From Neoehrlichia mikurensis (GTDB lineage: Bacteria > Pseudomonadota > Alphaproteobacteria > Rickettsiales > Anaplasmataceae): a DNA stretch of 64,000 nucleotides. How positions within the stretch are numbered: the stretch's first letter is position 1; each line of letters opens with the position of its first letter. The stretch is taken from positions 943,334 to 1,007,333 of the forward strand of contig NZ_CP066557.1 in the NCBI RefSeq assembly GCF_019186785.1, in the 5' to 3' direction. A model generated the notes under the pieces. The model made no database searches and had not been told where the DNA came from. It was given only the letters and a program-made list of their open reading frames with translations. Shown one piece after another: positions 58,242 to 64,000 of this stretch. A program made the translations under genes and the position numbers.

Positions 58242-59276
58242 TTATTTGGGGATTATTTGCGATTTTGTGTTTACATGAAGATTTAAATGTGTTGTGAATT
58301 TTTTCACATTATTACTTCTTTCTGTAATATAGATATAGTCTTTATTATTAAGTTCAGTAATCCATGTAAAATCTCTTGTTATAGTAAAAGCACCATGTGC
58401 ACAAAGTTTCTGTGTAATTACTTCATTGTTATTTTTATCTTTGTATATAGATTCTATACTTTTTCTATTCTCTTTTGTTTTAAGAATATTTATAATTTTA
58501 TTACATAAGCTTTCATTAGATTCTTGTAGTTGTGCTATTACTTGATTGCAATGTTGTAATTTGTTACATGTGAACACAGGTATTGATATGAAAGCTGTCC
58601 ACACTAATGATACTGCCATGTTTATTTCTGTGAATGTTTGATAATTGGGAAGCTTTTGTATTACGTGATAGTAAATATGATTTACAGCATTATATGCTGC
58701 TAAAATGTTAGGATTATTTTTTACTGTAGATGCAATAACAGAAATGTCAAGCCATTCATCATTGTAATAACCAGGATCATATCTACCTAATACAAATCCA
58801 ATATCGTTATTTACAATGATATTTCCAATTTTTTCGCTTTTAGGCAAGATATCAAAATCAAAGTAAAGTGCTGGACTATCTTCCATTAGCATAATTAGGC
58901 GTGATATATCTGTTTTCCATGTCAAAATAATTTCCTTATTGTAAAGGTAAGTTATATCATATTTGTGCGAAAATTTTTTAATAAAATCTATAACTTCTAT
59001 ATTATCTTTGCCACCTTTATTAGGATCAGAAAGATCATGCAAAAGTGATATTTGTTCTGCACTTAATCCTATTGATATGTAATAAAATTTGATTTTTCTT
59101 TGTGGTTCTTTTGTTGCCCAATTTAATAATCTTTGTTTATAGGGGTAATTTTTATTATTTGGTAATGGCAATTGATTAGCGTATAATTTTGATGGGTTTT
59201 TTACCATCCAAAACATCAATATAGGGGCACATTCCGATAAAAGATTTTCTGTGTTATTAGATAATGGCATATACAC
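58242..59276 (-). CDS. DxD glycosyltransferase-like protein, possible effector
   Basis: 344-aa protein. Residues 119-145 (TWKTDISRLIMLMEDSPALYFDFDILPK) match the GT-A glycosyltransferases with a sugar-binding DxD region (Gly_transf_sug / clostridial-toxin-like type): an Asp-x-x-Arg helix (D123, R126) followed by a strand ending in DxD (D140-F-D142). The N-terminal IPILMFWMVKNPSKLY-like part resembles the IPKxIHxIWxG opening of that family. No signal peptide or membrane segment, so it is cytosolic or exported by type IV secretion; related domains occur in effectors of intracellular bacteria. Acceptor, sugar and export are unknown. It stands alone between long spacers. Confidence 0.65.
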   Translation of the reverse strand: MYMPLSNNTENLLSECAPILMFWMVKNPSKLYANQLPLPNNKNYPYKQRLLNWATKEPQRKIKFYYISIGLSAEQISLLHDLSDPNKGGKDNIEVIDFIKKFSHKYDITYLYNKEIILTWKTDISRLIMLMEDSPALYFDFDILPKSEKIGNIIVNNDIGFVLGRYDPGYYNDEWLDISVIASTVKNNPNILAAYNAVNHIYYHVIQKLPNYQTFTEINMAVSLVWTAFISIPVFTCNKLQHCNQVIAQLQESNESLCNKIINILKTKENRKSIESIYKDKNNNEVITQKLCAHGAFTITRDFTWITELNNKDYIYITERSNNVKKFTTHLNLHVNTKSQIIPK

Positions 59277-60519
59277 TTTATATTAATGAATTTACTTAAA
59301 TTATATAGAATAATAATTAATTTTTTATATATTAAATGGTATGTTATATCATAGAATAAATATAAGAATATACGATGAAATAACTTTATGATTTTTTATT
59401 GTAAAGATTTGCTTAAATTACACAAAATCTCCTTAAGTAATACTATAGCAAATTAGGTACACAGGTATAGTTTTAAACAATATAAAGGAATGTAATTAAA
59501 TTCGTAAAAAATTCTAATGACTATCTAGTACAAATTTTAAAGTGTATTTAATGTACAGAATAAAAAAAACAACAACGTTTTATAAATAAAAAATTTTTAA
59601 ATGTTTATAGAATAACTTAGAGAAATAAAATTGATTATAGTGTTAATATTTTTTAAACACTAAAACATAAATACATGCTAACATGTTTTTTATCTATTTT
59701 TATAGTCATTTTATTTAGTACATATGAAGTATATATATATATTACCTATATCAACAGCAATCTTATTATTCATTAATAAATGATTTGATACTACACTTAG
59801 TTACGTTATTTAATAAATAACTTTATTAAATCCTCTAATTAATGGTTATAAACTAAATTTTTTACAAAAACCTTTGCACTATAAATAATTACTACTAATC
59901 CAAATTATAATTAATATGATATTACTATAATACAATTGTGTGTTTTATAAATTATTTCTGTAATAAATTATATATTACGTAACATTTCCTTATATAAAAT
60001 TTTTGTTCTATTATGTCAATGTTCACAAATTTGTAGAGATTATAATCTTAATGTTTGAAGCATAACTAAATGATGTATAAGATTTTAATATTGTATTGAT
60101 ATTAAGTATGTAAAATCAATAATTAGCATTATTGTGTAAGTATATAATTAATTGCAAAACACTGTAATATGAAACATTATGTCATTTTTGTGTGAGTTGA
60201 TACGTTAAATATTTATGTATATTTTTTTTAACCAATCAGTACTGTATATTATATAACAAAAATAATTAAAAAGTAAATAATTATAAGTTTTATATCAGTC
60301 AATATCTTTTTATATTGTTTTATCGCTAATAATTAACGCTATCATTTATAAATATAATAAATGTATTAAGTTATTTATAGTAGGTTATTGCTTTTATAAA
60401 TTGTATTAAACCTATATGTGATATAGCATCTACTTTTTATATTGAGATAATTTAGTTTTTTTAAATAAGGTGTTCTTATGGTTTTATGTAGAAAGTAAGA
60501 TTAAAGAAAGTGTTTTTTA
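59277..60519. other. Long spacer with mutM relic
   Basis: 1.24 kb without an intact gene. A degraded inverted copy of part of mutM occupies 59725-59870. The rest, including 60000-60519, is AT-rich and shows nothing I can identify. Confidence 0.6.
59725..59870 (-). pseudogene. Degraded inverted copy of part of mutM
   Basis: The reverse complement aligns over about 145 bp with mutM 63057-63196: shared blocks include TTTTGTAAAAAATTT, ACCATTAATTAGAG, GTAGTAT and ATTAATGAATAATAAGATTG, ending near the GGTATAGGTAATATATATG segment. In-frame stops (TAG in place of the GGT of KFGLEP) and small indels show decay. The source gene lies 3.2 kb away in the opposite orientation. Confidence 0.88.
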
Positions 60520-61917
60520 TTATGGCAATATAAAGTATTTTATTCTTTTTATGCATTCATTTTTTTGAAGAATTATCATTATATCAATAATACTAGGGGC
60601 GCTCATTTTACCAGTGATTGTTGCGCGTAATATGTGATAAATATCTTTTAACGCAATATTTTCTGTTTGTGATAATTCTTTCATTGTTATTAGTAAATAA
60701 TCTTTTTGCCAATTATTAATTTTTAATAAATACTGGGTTAATAAGGGTAGAATTTTTATATTTGAATGAATAATGATTTGTGCTTCTTGATTTATGGTAA
60801 TAGGTAAATCCTCTATATAAAAGAGCGAGTCTTCAACTAAGCTTATTAGGTCTTTTGCTCTTTTTTTAAGCTCAGTTAATCCTTGCAGTAAGTAATTTTG
60901 CTTTTCTAAGGATAGAGTTAATTTAAATTTACTTTCTATAATTGGAATAAGTATTTTTAATATTTTTTCATTATGTGTAATGCTGATATAATGATTATTG
61001 AGGAATAGTAATTTTTTACTATCTAGTCGTGATGGAGATAATCCTATATTTTGTATAGAAAACCATTTGATTGCTTGTTCAATACTAATAATTTCATCAT
61101 TGCCATGACTCCATCCCATTTTTAAAAGATAATTGCATATTGCTTCTGGTAATATTCCTAATTTTTTATATTCATTAATACCTAATGATTGTTTTCTTTT
61201 TGAAAGCTTATTACCATTTTCATCATGTATGAGTGGAATGTGGGAAAATTGAGGAATATCCCATTTCAATGCGTTATATATCAATAGTTGTCTTGATGTA
61301 TTAGTAATATGGTCAGCTCCTCTTATAACGTTAGTAATTTTCATATCATGATCATCTACTACTGCTGCTAGAAGGTAAGTTGGAGTATTGTTAGATCTTA
61401 GAATAATCATATCATCCATTTGTTCATTATTAACTGTTATAGATCCATATACTCCATCAATAAAATTTGTTGTTCCATGAATGGGGCTTTTTAAGCGAAT
61501 CACTTTTTTTATTTTTTGGTTATGTGTTGTATTTTCTCTCCAAGGACAATTATGTTTATAATGTAGGCCTTGCTGTATATATTGTGTTTTCTGTTGCATT
61601 ATTTCATCTTCTGAACAGTAACAATAATATGCTTGATTTAATGATATTAAATGATGTGCTACATCAATATATCTACTTATATTTTGTGATTGGAATATAA
61701 TATTTCCATCATGCCGGATATTAAGCCATAGTAAGTCATCTAATATTGATTGTACTATAGATTGTGATGATCTTTTAGTATCTGTATCTTCAATTCTCAA
61801 TAAGAAACTTCCATTATAATGCTTAGCGAATAACCAATTAAAAAGAGCAGTACGTGCTCCTCCTAAATGTAAATATCCAGTAGGGGAGGGAGCAAATCTG
61901 GTAATCACTGTATTCAT
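60520..61917 (-). CDS. gltX: Glutamate--tRNA ligase
   Basis: Class I synthetase charging tRNA-Glu (and tRNA-Gln, for amidation, in bacteria lacking GlnRS). The HIGH-type motif is in RFAPSPTGYLHLGGARTALFNWLFAKH (residue about 14-17), the KMSKS-type motif is KLSKRKQSLG near 237-240, and GADHITNTSRQLLIYNAL and HIPLIHDENG are conserved. 465 aa, complete. Rickettsiales usually have two gltX genes with divided duties; which one this is cannot be told here. Confidence 0.96.
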   Translation of the reverse strand: MNTVITRFAPSPTGYLHLGGARTALFNWLFAKHYNGSFLLRIEDTDTKRSSQSIVQSILDDLLWLNIRHDGNIIFQSQNISRYIDVAHHLISLNQAYYCYCSEDEIMQQKTQYIQQGLHYKHNCPWRENTTHNQKIKKVIRLKSPIHGTTNFIDGVYGSITVNNEQMDDMIILRSNNTPTYLLAAVVDDHDMKITNVIRGADHITNTSRQLLIYNALKWDIPQFSHIPLIHDENGNKLSKRKQSLGINEYKKLGILPEAICNYLLKMGWSHGNDEIISIEQAIKWFSIQNIGLSPSRLDSKKLLFLNNHYISITHNEKILKILIPIIESKFKLTLSLEKQNYLLQGLTELKKRAKDLISLVEDSLFYIEDLPITINQEAQIIIHSNIKILPLLTQYLLKINNWQKDYLLITMKELSQTENIALKDIYHILRATITGKMSAPSIIDIMIILQKNECIKRIKYFILP

Positions 61918-62478
61918 GGTGTTTTGTGGTTAAGATATATAATAGGTATTATAACATTGAAGTGCCTAATTTTAAGCTTATTTTTATAAGCTAACTTAAC
62001 AGTTGATATTATTTGGTAATAAAGAAGATATAATGTTATATTAAAAAATTTACAATATTAAAGTTGATTGGTATAACAAAAATCTTCTGGTTTAATAGCA
62101 GCTTTATTTTTTGTAAATTATTATAGTAACAAGATATTTAGATATAATTATCCTCTATCATCACTTAGCTTATTCTCTTCCTTCCTTGCATCCCTATCTA
62201 TCTCTCCTTCACTATATATAAGATCCCTTAATCCTTTGTATTAGTAAAAGGATTATATTATATAGTAATAATAATTAATTTATAAATATAAGATGTTCTT
62301 CGCTTTAAACGAATATTAAAATTATAATATAAAGGATTTTTTATGTAATTAGATTTGTTATTGTATATAATAACATTACAAAACTAAAAGGTTACATAGT
62401 TAAAAAAATGTAAACTATCAGAATGTTATATTAATTAAACTTGATTTTGTATAAATATATTATATATATTATATTTCA
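61918..62478. other. Spacer with polypyrimidine tract and hairpin
   Basis: No gene. A pyrimidine-rich stretch at 62170-62210 (TCTCTTCCTTCCTTGCATCC...) is the least AT-rich part of the spacer, and a 9-bp hairpin follows at 62229-62255. The rest is AT-rich. Confidence 0.5.
62229..62255. terminator. Hairpin with 9-bp perfect stem
   Basis: TAATCCTTT, loop GTATTAGTA, AAAGGATTA. No T-run follows on the plus strand. It could end transcription from the tRNA-Thr (minus strand, upstream of this point) or act in DNA; the role is not clear. Confidence 0.4.
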
Positions 62479-62549
62479 TGCCGTTACCAAGAATTGAACT
62501 TGGGTCGTGTCATTACCAATGACATGTTCTACCTCTGAACTATAACGGC
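62479..62549 (-). tRNA. tRNA-Thr (anticodon GGT)
   Basis: On the minus strand a 71-nt cloverleaf forms: acceptor GCCGTTA with TAACGGC, D-stem GTTC/GAAC, anticodon stem TGTCA/TGACA around loop TTGGTAA (anticodon GGT, reading ACC/ACT), T-stem CCAAG/CTTGG around TTCAATT, discriminator A. CCA is not encoded. Confidence 0.96.
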
Positions 62550-62575
62550 AGCGTTTATAATTGTAGTTTTTTGCT

Positions 62576-62689
62576 ATGAGTAAGTCAAAAAAAATAAAAA
62601 CAAATGATAAAAAGAAAATTTTATCAGCTGCATTAAAATCAAATATTTTGCGTCGTAAAAATCAAAAGCGTAATATGAAGAATGCCTGA
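62576..62689 (+). CDS. Small basic protein, 37 aa, upstream of mutM
   Basis: ATG at 62576 opens 37 codons: MSKSKKIKTNDKKKILSAALKSNILRRKNQKRNMKNA. It is very basic, and the LSAALKSNILRRKNQKR segment looks like an amphipathic helix with an arginine/lysine tail. It overlaps the mutM start by 8 bp (ATGCCTGA), suggesting translational coupling, which supports it being real. Small proteins with an ALRANLxRRK-like core near housekeeping genes occur in other alphaproteobacteria, from memory. Function unknown; nucleic-acid or ribosome binding is a guess. Confidence 0.65.
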   Translation: MSKSKKIKTNDKKKILSAALKSNILRRKNQKRNMKNA

Positions 62690-63488
62690 ATTACCTGAAA
62701 TTGAGGTTATAACTCAATTTTTTTGTGGTAAAATTTTGGGTAAAAGTGTGTTTGATGTTATTATTAATAGAACGGATTTGCGTTTACCTATAGAAAAAAA
62801 TTTTAGAGATTTAGTTATTAATCAGAAAATTTTGAATGTTTACAGAAAGGCTAAATATATAATTATTTTGTTAAGTAATAATTTGCGAATAATAATTCAT
62901 TTAGGTATGAGTGGAAAATTATTATACGCTGAAAATTATAAATTTACTCAACATGATCATGTTATATTTGTTCTTAATGATAAATCTTATGTTATTTTTA
63001 ATGATGCACGTAGATTTGGATTAGTAGTAATTTTTGATAATATACAATATAAACGCTTTTGTAAAAAATTTGGTTTAGAACCATTAATTAGAGAATTTAA
63101 TACAAGCTATTTAATAAATAACTTAACTAAATGTAGTATTAAATCTTTATTAATGAATAATAAGATTGTTGTTGGTATAGGTAATATATATGCTTCGGAA
63201 ATTCTATTTAAAGCACATGTTTTACCTTATAGGGTTGCAAATACTCTTTCTTTTAATGAATGTGTTCACATTGTACAAAATATTAAGATTGTGCTAGATT
63301 ATGCTATAAAAGCTGGAGGTTCAACAATTAAAGACTATACTTCACCTTTAGGGTTAATAGGACATTTTCAAAAGAAATTTATGGTTTATGGAAGAGAAGG
63401 AAAATTGTGTTATTTATGTAAGTCCTCTATCTTAAAAATAAATCAGAATGGTAGAAGTACTTTTTTTTGCTCAAAATGTCAATCTTAG
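62682..63488 (+). CDS. mutM: Formamidopyrimidine-DNA glycosylase
   Basis: Base-excision repair enzyme removing 8-oxoguanine and formamidopyrimidines. The catalytic N-terminus PELPEIEV (Pro2, Glu3), the lysine in LGMSGKLL, the helix-two-turn-helix segment VVGIGNIYASEILF, GGSTIKDY and the C-terminal zinc finger (CYLCKSS...FFCSKC) are present. 268 aa, complete. It starts inside the small upstream gene. A decayed inverted copy of codons about 126-171 lies at 59725-59870. Confidence 0.97.
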   Translation: MPELPEIEVITQFFCGKILGKSVFDVIINRTDLRLPIEKNFRDLVINQKILNVYRKAKYIIILLSNNLRIIIHLGMSGKLLYAENYKFTQHDHVIFVLNDKSYVIFNDARRFGLVVIFDNIQYKRFCKKFGLEPLIREFNTSYLINNLTKCSIKSLLMNNKIVVGIGNIYASEILFKAHVLPYRVANTLSFNECVHIVQNIKIVLDYAIKAGGSTIKDYTSPLGLIGHFQKKFMVYGREGKLCYLCKSSILKINQNGRSTFFCSKCQS

Positions 63489-63685
63489 ATTATTATATAA
63501 TAGTATAGTTATTCTATAATGTTACAAATTTGTAATTTATAAAGCAATAGACTATATTTGTATTTAATATAAAAAATATTAAATTATGATATATAAATGT
63601 ATTCAATTATAAATTGAGTATATTTGTTTATAAGACAACACCTTAAGATTATTTTTGATGTTTTATATGGTGACTACATTACTAC

Positions 63686-63710
63686 ATTAGTTTATGGTTT
63701 ATAAACTAAT
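63686..63710. terminator. Hairpin downstream of mutM
   Basis: ATTAGTTTAT, loop GGTTT, ATAAACTAAT: a perfect 10-bp stem, followed by TTATAG. It is 200 bp past mutM, so its link with that gene is uncertain. Confidence 0.4.
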
Positions 63711-63836
63711 TTATAGTTGAATACAGTATTGTAGTGAGATTTACTCATTATACTTGTTTTTATTTGTATAAACGAGTTAAAGATCCAGTAATTTATTAGA
63801 AACTTGTAATTATATAAATAGTTGATATGTTTAGTA

Positions 63837-63985
63837 TTATTTTGATATTAAATCATTAATAGAAATATTTCCATTTTGAATATAAAACATTCCTGTGGCA
63901 TTGTAGCATTGCTACTTTGAATAGTACTTCCTGTATGATATAAGTTGCTATCTTGTATAATAGTACTTATTTAAGTTAAAGTGAT
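63837..63985 (-). pseudogene. Possible frameshifted gene remnant
   Basis: The minus strand reads TIIQDSNLYHTGSTIQSSNAT in one frame and then ATGMFYIQNGNISINDLISK, stop, in another. Both pieces look protein-like, and joining them needs one frameshift. STI-QDSN/STI-QSSN suggests an internal repeat. I cannot assign a family, and the rest may lie beyond the window. Confidence 0.35.
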
Positions 63986-64000
63986 AGTTAAATTTATTAA

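Larger units (their letters stand above)
63489..64000. other. Non-coding tail of the window
   Basis: No intact gene. A perfect hairpin at 63686-63710 and a possible gene remnant at 63837-63985 on the minus strand are listed separately. Confidence 0.5.

Noticed and set aside
59739-59752. ATATAT run as a variable microsatellite
   Set aside because: Short and inside the decayed mutM copy, where the original already has ATATATAT; no special signal.

Overview
The window looks like chromosome of an Ehrlichia, most probably E. ruminantium. Evidence: strongly AT-rich sequence; the sodB-virB3-virB4-virB6 x4 block characteristic of Ehrlichia/Anaplasma; Rickettsiales-type housekeeping genes; isolated genes separated by long AT-rich spacers; and many decayed partial gene copies. 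The species is an inference; the family is well supported. I saw no insertion sequence, CRISPR array or rRNA gene.

Layout. (1) 1-4.8 kb: an unrecognised coiled-coil protein, lipA, tRNA-Arg(CCG), then a long spacer holding a decayed fragment of the first gene and one arm of an inverted repeat whose other arm is at the window edge. (2) 4.8-20.9 kb: sodB followed by type IV secretion genes virB3, virB4 and four virB6 paralogues. Three of these carry lipoprotein signals, and two have variable tandem-repeat tails; the last appears split by a frameshift. (3) 20.9-32.3 kb: an orphan GTA-like DUF2460 gene, murF, dut (no canonical full-length start codon), ispH, carA, der and gpmI. A 656-bp inverted repeat, carrying the 5' third of carA and its upstream region, flanks der. 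(4) 32.7-41.4 kb: a TldD/PmbA remnant, a BamB-like propeller, lpdA, an efflux adaptor, infA-maf, rpsB-tsf, a Mth938-like gene and a znuB-like permease. (5) 41.8-46.8 kb: a membrane protein, ctpA and the bc1 operon petABC. (6) 47.1-57.2 kb: five tandem porin-like outer membrane protein genes with a promoter-like site ahead of the first. (7) 57.2-64 kb: an NAD-glutamate dehydrogenase remnant, an unidentified decayed gene, a DxD glycosyltransferase that could be an effector, a degraded inverted copy of part of mutM, gltX, tRNA-Thr(GGT), a 37-aa basic protein and mutM.

How the genes fit together. The T4SS genes and porin-like array form the host-facing surface and secretion layer; SodB is encoded with the secretion genes. 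The bc1 complex and dihydrolipoamide dehydrogenase support respiration, while lipA supplies the lipoyl cofactor. IspH, GpmI and CarA are retained biosynthetic or central-metabolic steps. The strongest non-gene signal is a recurring process: pieces of genes copied nearby, often inverted, then left to decay (carA, der, mutM, the 436-aa gene, the 3' end of the glycosyltransferase). Relics of genes with no intact copy here (TldD/PmbA, NAD-GDH) add to this. No clearly new multi-gene system is visible; the best candidates for new biology are the inverted repeat around der, the split virB6-4 tail and the DxD glycosyltransferase.
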